Shown here in pieces: positions 8,318-16,502 of a DNA stretch of 41,708 nucleotides. A program made the translations under genes and the position numbers. Position 1 is the stretch's first letter, and every line of letters starts with the position of its first letter. The notes below the pieces were generated by a model. That model was not told where the DNA came from. It worked only from the letters and a program-made list of their open reading frames with translations, and did not search any database. The stretch lies in contig CANFRV010000030.1 of the NCBI GenBank assembly GCA_947449575.1, forward strand, positions 1 to 41,708, given 5' to 3'. The DNA is from Flavobacteriales bacterium (lineage in GTDB: Bacteria; Bacteroidota; Bacteroidia; Flavobacteriales_D; Crocinitomicaceae).

Positions 8318-9802
8318 ATGGCTAATTATTTTAACTCATTATCATTAAGGGAACAATTAAACCAATTAGGGGTTTGTGAATTTATGGACATCAGCCAATT
8401 CTCGGATGGTGTAAACGCATTAGTAGGAAAGAAAATCGTTATTGTTGGGTGTGGGGCACAAGGTTTAAATCAGGGTTTAAATCTGAGAGATTCTGGTTTA
8501 GATGTGAAGTATTCGTTGCGAAAAGATGCGATTGAAACAAAACGTATTTCTTGGAAAAATGCGACTGATAATGGATTTGAAGTAGGAACATATGAAGAAT
8601 TGATACCAACTGCTGATTTGGTAATCAATCTTACACCTGATAAACAGCATACAAATGTCGTTTCTACCGTAATGCCTTTGATGAAAAAAGGGGCAACTCT
8701 TTCATATTCTCATGGATTTAATATCGTTGAAGAAGGGATGGAAATTCGTAAAGATTTAACGGTTATTATGGTCGCGCCAAAATGTCCTGGTACAGAAGTA
8801 AGGGCTGAATATCAAAGAGGTTTCGGAGTCCCAACTTTAATCGCAGTACATGCTGAAAATGATCCGGAAGGAAAAGGATGGACACAAGCAAAAGCATACG
8901 CTGTTGGAACGGGTGGACATAAAGCAGGAGTTTTGAAATCTTCATTTATTGCAGAGGTTAAATCTGACTTAATGGGAGAACAAACAATACTTTGTGGAGT
9001 TTTGCAAACTGGGTCTATTCTTTGTTTTGACAAAATGGTTGAAAAAGGAATCGAAAAAGGGTACGCTTCAACATTGATCCAATATGGTTGGGAAGTGATC
9101 ACGGAAGCATTGAAGCAGGGTGGAATTACAGCGATGATGGATCGACTTTCGAATCCTGCAAAAATGAAAGCATTTGAAGTGTCTGAAGAATTAAAGAATA
9201 TTATGCGTCCTTTGTTTCAAAAGCATCAAGATGATATTATGAGTGGACACTTTTCTAAAACCATGATGGAAGATTGGGCTAATAATGATAAAGATTTATT
9301 GACTTGGAGAGCAGAAACAGGAAATACAGCATTTGAAAAATCAGAAGCGAATGCTAAAATTGAGGAACAAGAGTTTTTTGACAATGGTTTACTAATGGTA
9401 GCTTTCGTAAGAGCTGGTGTCGAATTAGCTTTTGAAGTTATGGTGGAAACTGGAATAAAAGAAGAATCTGCTTACTATGAATCGTTACACGAAGCTCCAT
9501 TAATAGCGAATACAATTGCACGAAAAAAATTATTTGAAATGAACAGAGTAATTTCAGATACTGCAGAATATGGATGTTATTTATTTGATCATGCGTGTAA
9601 ACCATTATTGACTGATTTCATGAAAAAAGTGGATTCAGATAGTATCGGTAAAAATTTCAATGATGGAAAATCAAATGGAGTAGATAACAAGGAAATAATT
9701 GAAGTAAATAGTGCAATCAGAAATCATCCCATTGAAGCGATTGGAAATGTCTTAAGAGCCGCAATGACAGAAATGAAATCGATTAATACAGTGGGTGTTT
9801 AA
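8318..9802 (+). CDS. ilvC: Ketol-acid reductoisomerase, class II
   Basis: A 494-aa long-form (class II, E. coli-like) enzyme that isomerises and reduces acetolactate or acetohydroxybutyrate with NADPH. The Rossmann loop [10 protein letters not shown] starts at residue 44. The cofactor-phosphate residues R68, K69, R76 and S78 match the E. coli positions. Two tandem KARI C-terminal knotted domains follow, which explains the length of about 490 rather than 330 residues. It lies 12 bases after ilvN. Confidence 0.96.
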   Translation: MANYFNSLSLREQLNQLGVCEFMDISQFSDGVNALVGKKIVIVGCGAQGLNQGLNLRDSGLDVKYSLRKDAIETKRISWKNATDNGFEVGTYEELIPTADLVINLTPDKQHTNVVSTVMPLMKKGATLSYSHGFNIVEEGMEIRKDLTVIMVAPKCPGTEVRAEYQRGFGVPTLIAVHAENDPEGKGWTQAKAYAVGTGGHKAGVLKSSFIAEVKSDLMGEQTILCGVLQTGSILCFDKMVEKGIEKGYASTLIQYGWEVITEALKQGGITAMMDRLSNPAKMKAFEVSEELKNIMRPLFQKHQDDIMSGHFSKTMMEDWANNDKDLLTWRAETGNTAFEKSEANAKIEEQEFFDNGLLMVAFVRAGVELAFEVMVETGIKEESAYYESLHEAPLIANTIARKKLFEMNRVISDTAEYGCYLFDHACKPLLTDFMKKVDSDSIGKNFNDGKSNGVDNKEIIEVNSAIRNHPIEAIGNVLRAAMTEMKSINTVGV

Positions 9803-9906
9803 ACACAGATTGCCTCAGAGTTAAAAAAGAAGTACCACAAAGTTTTTAAAAAAAAAGAACTTAGTGGTACTCTGCGTTAAACTCCTTTTAAACTCTGTGG
9901 TTAAAT
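9801..9906. repeat. CACAGAG-family hairpin repeat between ilvC and ilvA
   Basis: The core stem is AGTACCACAAAGTT (9831-9844) with AACTTAGTGGTACT (9858-9871), 13 of 14 paired. Outer arms carry TTTAAACACAGA on the left and CTCTGTGGTTAAA on the right. The same outer words recur at 19020-19537, 20570-20620 and 20805-20856, so this is one copy of a dispersed extragenic family. Confidence 0.7.
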
Positions 9907-9931
9907 TTTCACAATTATTATCTTATAAAAA

Positions 9932-11176
9932 ATGGTAACTCTCCAACAAGTCGAAGTAGCACAAAAAGCATTGAAAAATATAGCTTTTCACACGCCTTTG
10001 ATGAAGAATACGAATATTTCTCACAAATATGGAGCGGAAGTTTTCTTGAAAAGAGAAGATCTACAGTTGGTTCGTTCGTATAAATTACGTGGAGCTTACA
10101 ATAAAATGTTTCATCTTTCATCCGAATTTCAGCAAAAAGGAGTTGTTTGTGCAAGTGCAGGAAATCATGCTCAAGGAGTTGCTTATTCTTGTAATTTATT
10201 GAATATAAAAGGCACCATTTTCATGCCTGTTACTACTCCAAAACAAAAAATAAAGCAAGTGCAAGTTTTTGGAAAAGAATGGGTGGATGTTGTTTTGATC
10301 GGGGATACCTTTGATGATGCATTTAATGAGTCTATAAAATTTGCGACGGATACAAATCAAGTGATTGTTCATCCTTTTGATGACGAGTTAGTGATTGCAG
10401 GTCAAGGAACAGTTGGATTAGAAGTGTTAGCTGATATTCATCAAACGATCGACTATATATTTGTTCCGATTGGTGGAGGAGGTTTGGCTGCGGGTCTTTG
10501 TACTGTTTTTAAAGCGCTTAGCCCCAGTACAAAAATAATAGGAGTGGAGCCTGCAGGGGCAAGTTCTATGAAAATTTCGTTAGAAAATGGTATTAATACA
10601 ACCTTAGACAAAATCGATAAGTTTGTCGATGGCGCGGCGGTGAAGAGGGTAGGAGATCTAACATTCGCCATTTGTAAAGAAAATTTAGACTATGTCATTG
10701 CTATTGAGGAAGGGCAAGTTTGTAGTACGATTTTGACACTTTATAATGAAGAAGCAATTGTTGTTGAGCCGGCTGGCGCGTTAACTATTTCAGCTCTAGA
10801 AAACTACAAGGAAGAAATTAAGGGAAAAACAATTGTTTGTGTGGTAAGTGGCAGTAATAATGACATCATGCGAACAGAAGAAATAAAAGAAAGGGCCTTG
10901 TTTTTTGAAGGGTTAAAACATTATTTCTTGATTGAATTTCCTCAAAGACCGGGTGCTTTGCGAACGTTTGTCAGCGATGTTATTGGTCCAGAAGATGATA
11001 TTACGTATTTTCAATTTTCAAAGAAAAATAATCGCGAAAGTGGACCAGCGGTGGTGGGGATAGAATTAAAAAGAAAAGAAGATTTCGAAATCCTTTGCGA
11101 GAAGTTGACAAGTTATAATTTCAGCTATGAGTATTTAAATAATAATCAAGCGCTTTATTCTCAATTAATTGGCTAA
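9932..11176 (+). CDS. ilvA: Threonine ammonia-lyase (threonine deaminase), biosynthetic
   Basis: A 414-aa PLP enzyme that converts threonine to 2-ketobutyrate, the Ile-specific entry step. PLP lysine K51 lies in VRSYKLRGAYNKM; the SAGNHAQG substrate loop and GGGGLAAG phosphate-binding loop are clear. An ACT-like regulatory domain occupies the last ~85 residues (FPQRPGALRTFVSDVIGPEDDITYFQF), a short one-domain regulatory tail. Its place in the ilv operon supports a biosynthetic rather than catabolic role. The next gene begins three bases after its stop. Confidence 0.94.
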   Translation: MVTLQQVEVAQKALKNIAFHTPLMKNTNISHKYGAEVFLKREDLQLVRSYKLRGAYNKMFHLSSEFQQKGVVCASAGNHAQGVAYSCNLLNIKGTIFMPVTTPKQKIKQVQVFGKEWVDVVLIGDTFDDAFNESIKFATDTNQVIVHPFDDELVIAGQGTVGLEVLADIHQTIDYIFVPIGGGGLAAGLCTVFKALSPSTKIIGVEPAGASSMKISLENGINTTLDKIDKFVDGAAVKRVGDLTFAICKENLDYVIAIEEGQVCSTILTLYNEEAIVVEPAGALTISALENYKEEIKGKTIVCVVSGSNNDIMRTEEIKERALFFEGLKHYFLIEFPQRPGALRTFVSDVIGPEDDITYFQFSKKNNRESGPAVVGIELKRKEDFEILCEKLTSYNFSYEYLNNNQALYSQLIG

Positions 11177-11179
11177 AAC

Positions 11180-11533
11180 ATGTCAGAAAAAATCACCATT
11201 TACCATAATAATCAATGTTCTAAAAGTCGTGAAGCACTAGCTTTGCTAAGAGAAAAAAGTGCAGATTTTACGATTATTGAATATTTGAAAGAAAACCAAT
11301 CTGCCAAAGAAGTTCTTATTCTGCTCACTAAGCTAGGTTTGTCAGCCCATGAATTAATGCGCAAAGGAGAACAAGATTACAAAGATCACGTAAAAGGAAA
11401 AAATCTTTCAGAAAAGGAAATGATAGATCTTTTAGTGAAATATCCAAAATTAATTGAACGCCCAATTATCGTAAGAGGAAACAAAGCAATCATCGGCAGA
11501 CCGCCAACTTTGGTGGTTGATTTTATTATTTAA
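11180..11533 (+). CDS. ArsC/Spx-family thioredoxin-fold reductase
   Basis: A 117-aa thioredoxin-fold protein of the glutaredoxin-dependent arsenate reductase family. The single N-terminal active cysteine is C13 in NNQCSKSREAL, and the C-terminal segment RPIIVRGNKAIIGRPP is typical. It starts three bases after ilvA and is probably co-transcribed with the ilv operon. No other ars genes are present, so detoxification of arsenate is not assured; a general redox role is possible. It converges with the minus-strand gene at 11537, only three bases away. Confidence 0.85.
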   Translation: MSEKITIYHNNQCSKSREALALLREKSADFTIIEYLKENQSAKEVLILLTKLGLSAHELMRKGEQDYKDHVKGKNLSEKEMIDLLVKYPKLIERPIIVRGNKAIIGRPPTLVVDFII

Positions 11534-11536
11534 ACC

Positions 11537-12184
11537 TTACATCAATTCCCCCATCAACCTATCAAACGCAGCTTTCAATTCGGCTAACTCTGTTTCTACT
11601 TTAGCTAAACGTTCTTCTAATTGTCCGACATTTTTTCTTGCAGGTTCTGGTGTAAATTCATTCTCATCTACTTCTGGGATTTCTCCAAATAGATGACAAT
11701 AACGCGCTTCTTTTTGTCCTGGTCGCTTTGGCATTTGTTTGACGTATGGAGTGTCATATTTTGCCAAATTTTCTAGGGTTTCCAATACTTCAGCGAGCGA
11801 TTCAAAATCATGTAATCTTCCTGAATTGGAATTTATTTCTCCACCAGTCAATGGTCCACGAAGAAATAATAAACATAAAACAGAGGTTTCCGCAGGATCT
11901 AAGGGATGAGCAACAGCCAAATTATGTCTGTATTTCAGTGCACGCATGCCTCCACTGATAACATGTCCGCATAATCCTTTTTTCTTTAAAGAATCCAGAG
12001 CTAAAACAACGGTTTCATCATCAAATTCCACCACAGGATGTCGAGCTGATTTCTGATTACACGCCGTTACCAAAGAATTTAAGGTCAAAGGATAATAATC
12101 AGGTGTCGTTTTACTTTTTTCGATTAAAGATCCAAGCACACGTATTTCCTCAAAGCTTAATTGGTGTAATTTATTTGTTTCCAT
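11537..12184 (-). CDS. YceH/DUF480 family protein
   Basis: A 215-aa protein of the YceH (DUF480) family: tandem winged-helix fold in residues 1-170 (opening with EEIRVLGSLIEKSKTTPDYYPLTLNSL, interrupted by the typical ACNQKSARHPV) and a C-terminal coiled coil (about 185-212, VGQLEERLAKVETELAELKAAF). The biochemical role of the family is unsettled. It is the last gene of the minus-strand run. Confidence 0.9.
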   Translation of the reverse strand: METNKLHQLSFEEIRVLGSLIEKSKTTPDYYPLTLNSLVTACNQKSARHPVVEFDDETVVLALDSLKKKGLCGHVISGGMRALKYRHNLAVAHPLDPAETSVLCLLFLRGPLTGGEINSNSGRLHDFESLAEVLETLENLAKYDTPYVKQMPKRPGQKEARYCHLFGEIPEVDENEFTPEPARKNVGQLEERLAKVETELAELKAAFDRLMGELM

Positions 12185-12215
12185 GTATTTTTTGGTTCAG
12201 ATTTAGGGTAAGATT

Positions 12216-12267
12216 TAGGTTGAGGTTGAGGTTGAATGTCCTTTAACTTAACCTAAACCTCAACCTA
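12216..12267. repeat. TTAGG-type inverted repeat
   Basis: An 18-base arm (12216-12233, tandem AGGTTG words) pairs at 17 of 18 positions with 12250-12267, loop of 16 bases. It lies between the S9 peptidase and YceH genes, both on the minus strand, and reaches into the last codon of the peptidase gene. The AGGTTG tandem pattern resembles degenerate words at 22250-22290. It could act as a transcript-stabilising or terminating hairpin. Confidence 0.7.
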
Positions 12268-14391
12268 TTTATTCTCTTCTATCACATAATTCAAAACCTT
12301 CGTCATTAAATGAACGCGATCTTTTCCGCTTACATTATGAGGATGCATCGGGTACGGGAAAAAGTCCATCTGAATTCCTAGATCCACGAATTTTTTCACT
12401 AAAGCATAATTGTGTTGTAAAACGACCACATCGTCCACTGTTCCATGGATTAGCAATAAATCACCTTTTAAGTTTTTTGCATGTGTCATTAAACTTGCTT
12501 CCTCGTATCCTTTTGGATTTTCAAGTGGTGTATCCATGTATCGTTCGCCGTACATTACTTCATAATATTTCCAGTCAGTAACGGGTCCACCTGCAACCCC
12601 TACTTGAAATACGCCTGCATTTCTTAGCATCAAAGAAGTGGTCATAAACCCTCCATACGACCAACCGTGAACAGCTAAACGATTCCCATCCACGTATGGC
12701 AGCGATTTTAAATAGTTTGTTCCTGCAATTTGATCTTCCATTTCGATCGTTCCACATTGTCTATGAATACCACTTTCAAATGCAAATCCTCTTTCTCCAG
12801 AACCTCTGTTGTCGAGAGTAAAAACGATATATCCTTTTTCTGCCATCCAGTGCATCCATAAATTAGCTCCGTCCAACCAACTGTTTGTGATCATTTGTGC
12901 ATGCGGTCCGCCGTAGACATATACTAAAACGGGATATTTTTTTGTAGGATCAAAATTACTTGGCTTGATCATTCGCGTGTACAAAGTGGTGCCGTCATTT
13001 CCTTTTATAGAGCTGATTTCAGTCGTCCCAATTGTATAATCTGCTAATTTGTTTTTTGATTCTAAAAGTACAGTTGATTTCTTGCCAGTTGTACTTGTTA
13101 AAAGCGATTTCGAAGGGGTGGTGTGATTTGAATATTCATCAAAAAACATTTTTCCATCTGAACGAACAACGATTGAATGCGTCCCTTGTTCTGTTGTCAA
13201 TAATCGCTGTTTTCCATCTAAAGTTACGGAGTAATAAAGTGTATTTAAAGGACTTTCTCCAGTGGCAGCGAAGACGATTTCTGTCCCTTTGTTCATGGAA
13301 GAATGAATTTCTTTGGTAACAAATTTATTAGCAGTTAATTGTTTTAAAAGTTTTCCCTCGATGTCATAGTAATACAAATTGTTGAACCCATCTCTTTCGC
13401 TAATCCATACAAAATTGTTGGATGATTCACTCGGGAAAAATGCAGGATGCTCTGGCTCAATCCATTTATCATTTGTTTCTTCAAACAAGGTTTTTATAAA
13501 TTTCCCACTAGTTGCATCATATTTATCCAACCACATGTGATTTTGACCTCGATTTACTTCTGCAATCAGAAGATATTTCTCATCCGATGACCAAGCTACA
13601 TTTGTCAAATAATTATCAGCTCCTCTTACGGAAGTAATGAATACAGTGCTATTCTTTAAGATATTATAAATCCCAATTTTAGGTTTTTCAGATTTTTGAC
13701 CAGCCATTGGGTATTTGGTGGACTTTACTTTTCCAGGAGTTTCGTTGATATCCAAAAGGGGACAATCATACACCTCCGTTTCATCTTTCTGGGAAAAAGC
13801 CAATAGAACTCCTTTGGGCGACCAAAATATTCCGTTGGTTATACCAAACTCACTTCTCGCATAGGTTTGACCTGAAACAATATTTTTATCACTATTATTG
13901 GTAATGGCAATTTGTTTTCCAGCTGAATTAACTATGAATAAATTGTTCGAAATCGTATAGGCAATATTTTCATTGTTCGATTTAAAGGTTGCATTTTCTG
14001 AGTCTTCAGGGATCGTAAAAAGTAATTTTCCTTTTTTTGTTGCCGTATTATAGCTGTAATAATTTGTCCCATCATTGAGGTAAAAGGTAGATGGGTCTTT
14101 CCACTCAAAGCCAGAAAACCAAGATAATTTCGACCCTAATTGTGCGTTAATTTGATCAATTGTAATAGAATCCATTTGTATGTTTCCTTCCACACCAATC
14201 ATCAATGTTTTAAATTTACTTAGATAGGAGAACTTTTCGCTTTTGGGAATGAATTGAAAGAAGGGCATTTTGTCAGCTCCAAATTTTCTTCCTTGTTGCA
14301 ACACAGCATCTGGTAATGTTAATTCATTTTTTTGAGTAAAACTCATGGTTGAGCATACGAGTGCCCCAATAAATAAAATTCGTTTAAACAT
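12265..14391 (-). CDS. S9 family prolyl oligopeptidase, DPP-IV type
   Basis: A 708-aa exported peptidase with an N-terminal signal peptide (about 1-19), an eight-bladed beta-propeller (about 40-450) and an alpha/beta-hydrolase domain (about 465-705). The catalytic triad is visible: S578 in GWSYGGFM, D653 in HGTVDDVV, H685 in MHPHNVSG. It removes X-Pro or X-Ala dipeptides from peptide N-termini, as known for DPP-IV relatives. It is a common periplasmic or outer-membrane-associated peptide scavenger in Bacteroidota. A one-base gap separates it from the upstream DUF2461 gene. Confidence 0.92.
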   Translation of the reverse strand: MFKRILFIGALVCSTMSFTQKNELTLPDAVLQQGRKFGADKMPFFQFIPKSEKFSYLSKFKTLMIGVEGNIQMDSITIDQINAQLGSKLSWFSGFEWKDPSTFYLNDGTNYYSYNTATKKGKLLFTIPEDSENATFKSNNENIAYTISNNLFIVNSAGKQIAITNNSDKNIVSGQTYARSEFGITNGIFWSPKGVLLAFSQKDETEVYDCPLLDINETPGKVKSTKYPMAGQKSEKPKIGIYNILKNSTVFITSVRGADNYLTNVAWSSDEKYLLIAEVNRGQNHMWLDKYDATSGKFIKTLFEETNDKWIEPEHPAFFPSESSNNFVWISERDGFNNLYYYDIEGKLLKQLTANKFVTKEIHSSMNKGTEIVFAATGESPLNTLYYSVTLDGKQRLLTTEQGTHSIVVRSDGKMFFDEYSNHTTPSKSLLTSTTGKKSTVLLESKNKLADYTIGTTEISSIKGNDGTTLYTRMIKPSNFDPTKKYPVLVYVYGGPHAQMITNSWLDGANLWMHWMAEKGYIVFTLDNRGSGERGFAFESGIHRQCGTIEMEDQIAGTNYLKSLPYVDGNRLAVHGWSYGGFMTTSLMLRNAGVFQVGVAGGPVTDWKYYEVMYGERYMDTPLENPKGYEEASLMTHAKNLKGDLLLIHGTVDDVVVLQHNYALVKKFVDLGIQMDFFPYPMHPHNVSGKDRVHLMTKVLNYVIEENK

Positions 14392-14392
14392 T

Positions 14393-15064
14393 TTATCGTT
14401 TTATTAATTCATTAAAATACTGTTCAACAGGTCTTCCAGCTTTGTAACAATTCAAGATTATTTCATCTAAATTTGCTTCTAAAATAGTTTCAGGTTGAAA
14501 TTCTGTGTAAAAATACCATTGTTTATTAAATATCAAAGGTTCTAACGCCGCTGCTTCCCTTAATTCTTTGGGAATTATTTTGTTCCTCTCGCCTTTTAAT
14601 TCACCAAAAGTTTTTGTGAATTCTGGATGTGAATACGCTTTTTGAAATTTAGGAATATCCTTCGCGATGGCTTCACGAACGGTCAACAGATCTTCTTTGT
14701 CAATCTCATAAACACCTCCATAAATGCGCAAGTATTCCGGACCTAATTCAAAATAAACGCCATTTACCGCTTTGCTTTTTTCCCCATTTGGAGCCACAAC
14801 AGCGGAAACCATCATTTTATAAGGTATTTTATCCTTTGAAAACCGGACATCCCGATTGATTCTGAATATACAATCCTTTGCTTCTAGATCGGTAAAAGTT
14901 GAATCTGTAACAGCTAATTTTGAAATAATATGTGTTACAAACTTTTTAAAAGGATCTTTTACAAATTTTTCATAGTCCTTTCGATGCAGATCAAACCAAT
15001 CTTTGTTATTATTAGGAGCGAGTTCTATAAAGAAATCTAAAAATTCTTTTTCAAAAAATGGCAT
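14393..15064 (-). CDS. DUF2461 (TIGR02453) family protein
   Basis: A 223-aa protein of the DUF2461/TIGR02453 family. The opening phrase LDFFIELAPNNNKDWFDLHRKDYE and the motif FRINRDVRFSKDKIPYK are diagnostic. The function of the family is unknown. Its stop is one base from the start of the DPP-IV gene, so the two are likely co-transcribed. About 110 bases with no clear feature separate it from the thiolase gene. Confidence 0.88.
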   Translation of the reverse strand: MPFFEKEFLDFFIELAPNNNKDWFDLHRKDYEKFVKDPFKKFVTHIISKLAVTDSTFTDLEAKDCIFRINRDVRFSKDKIPYKMMVSAVVAPNGEKSKAVNGVYFELGPEYLRIYGGVYEIDKEDLLTVREAIAKDIPKFQKAYSHPEFTKTFGELKGERNKIIPKELREAAALEPLIFNKQWYFYTEFQPETILEANLDEIILNCYKAGRPVEQYFNELIKR

Positions 15065-15175
15065 TATCTATACTTTTAGATCTTAAAGATAAATGATTTT
15101 TAAGATTCTACGGTCCATTTTCTTTCTTTTTGTTTATAAATAATAGAATGTATGATCGTAATGTTCTCTACATTT

Positions 15176-16357
15176 TTAACACATCTCAATTACTCCTGCA
15201 GCTCCTTGTCCTGTTCCGATACACATAGTGACTACTCCGTATTTTTTATTTCTTCTTTTTAATTCATTGATTATTTGGACGGTCAATTTTGCTCCCGAAC
15301 ATCCAAGCGGGTGGCCCAAAGCTAAAGCTCCTCCATTCACATTTACTATTTCTGGGTCTAATCCTGCTTCGCGAATCACAGCAATTGATTGAGAAGCAAA
15401 GGCCTCATTCAATTCAATTAAATCGATATCTTCTAATTTTAATCCTGCCTTTTTAATGGCTAATGGAATTGCTTCAATAGGTCCAACTCCCATATATCTT
15501 GGCTCTAAACCAACAACAGCATAAGAGATTAGTCTTGCCATTGGCTTTAATCCTAATTCTTTTATCATAGATTCGGACATGACCAAAACAAATGCCGCAC
15601 CATCTGAAGTTTGCGAGGAAGTGGCCGCCGTTACAGTTCCTCCTGCCGCAAAAACGGGTTTCAAAGCTCCTAAGGTTTCTAATGTCCCGCCTGCTCTTGG
15701 TCCTTCGTCAGTGTCTACAACATATGATTTTACTTGTCTTTTTTCATTTTCATCTAAGAAAATATGTTCAACCGTAATTGGAACAATATCATCTTTAAAT
15801 TTCCCTGCTTGTATTGCTGCGATTGCTTTCTCGTGTGATTTGATAGCGAAACTATCTTGTTCTGCTCTAGTAACATTGTATTTTTTAGCAACCGCTTCAG
15901 CCGTTAATCCCATTCCCCAATACCAGTCAGGATGTTCCTTTCCAACTTTAGAATTAGGAACAATTCTCCAACCTCCCATCGCCATAACTGACATAGATTC
16001 AACTCCTCCAGCGATGATGCAATCAGCCATTCCAGATTCAATTTTAGCTGTCGCAATCGCGATGGTTTCTAGGCCGGAAGAACAATATCTATTCACCGTC
16101 ATTCCTGGAACTTTATCAGTGTCCAGTCCCATTAATGAGATCATCCGTCCAATATTTAATCCTTGCTCTGCTTCTGGTGTGGCATTTCCAACGATGACAT
16201 CATCAATTCTGTCCTTGTCCAATTGCGGAACAGTTGACATTAAATGTTTGATAACATCAGCTGCCAAATCATCTGGCCGACTAAATCTAAATCCACCTTT
16301 TCCCGCTTTCCCGATTGCAGTTCTGAAACCGGTTACTATGTATGCTTTTTGTGCCAT
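15176..16357 (-). CDS. Acetyl-CoA acyltransferase (3-ketoacyl-CoA thiolase, FadA-like)
   Basis: A 393-aa thiolase. Catalytic residues are C92 ([12 protein letters not shown]), H349 ([12 protein letters not shown]) and C379 ([10 protein letters not shown]). It cleaves 3-ketoacyl-CoA to acetyl-CoA and a shortened acyl-CoA in the last step of beta-oxidation. Its position just downstream of the hydratase/dehydrogenase gene (145-base gap holding a large hairpin) points to fatty-acid degradation rather than acetoacetyl-CoA synthesis. Confidence 0.93.
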   Translation of the reverse strand: MAQKAYIVTGFRTAIGKAGKGGFRFSRPDDLAADVIKHLMSTVPQLDKDRIDDVIVGNATPEAEQGLNIGRMISLMGLDTDKVPGMTVNRYCSSGLETIAIATAKIESGMADCIIAGGVESMSVMAMGGWRIVPNSKVGKEHPDWYWGMGLTAEAVAKKYNVTRAEQDSFAIKSHEKAIAAIQAGKFKDDIVPITVEHIFLDENEKRQVKSYVVDTDEGPRAGGTLETLGALKPVFAAGGTVTAATSSQTSDGAAFVLVMSESMIKELGLKPMARLISYAVVGLEPRYMGVGPIEAIPLAIKKAGLKLEDIDLIELNEAFASQSIAVIREAGLDPEIVNVNGGALALGHPLGCSGAKLTVQIINELKRRNKKYGVVTMCIGTGQGAAGVIEMC

Positions 16358-16412
16358 ATTTTTTTAAGATTTTTAGACCTCTAAATTTTTACTAATAAAG
16401 TTGTTTTTAAGT

Positions 16413-16500
16413 TTCTCCCCTTGAGGGGAGATTAAGAGGGGTGACTTCTGTTATTATTTTCAGATTGTCACCTCCCTCGATCCCTCCTCAAGGAGGGAAG
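16413..16500. repeat. G/C-rich double-hairpin repeat (REP/MITE-like), copy 1
   Basis: The left arm is 16413-16445 and the right arm 16467-16500. The arms match in inverse orientation at 25 of 34 positions, all differences being transitions that often keep G-U pairing. Each arm also holds its own small palindrome (CTCCCCTTGAGGGGAG on the left). Copy 2 is at 22340-22450. It lies inside the two-gene beta-oxidation operon. Confidence 0.8.
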
Positions 16501-16502
16501 AA

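Noticed and set aside
15579-16367. 262-codon plus-strand ORF
   Set aside because: It is the antisense shadow of the thiolase gene, whose active-site residues are all in place.
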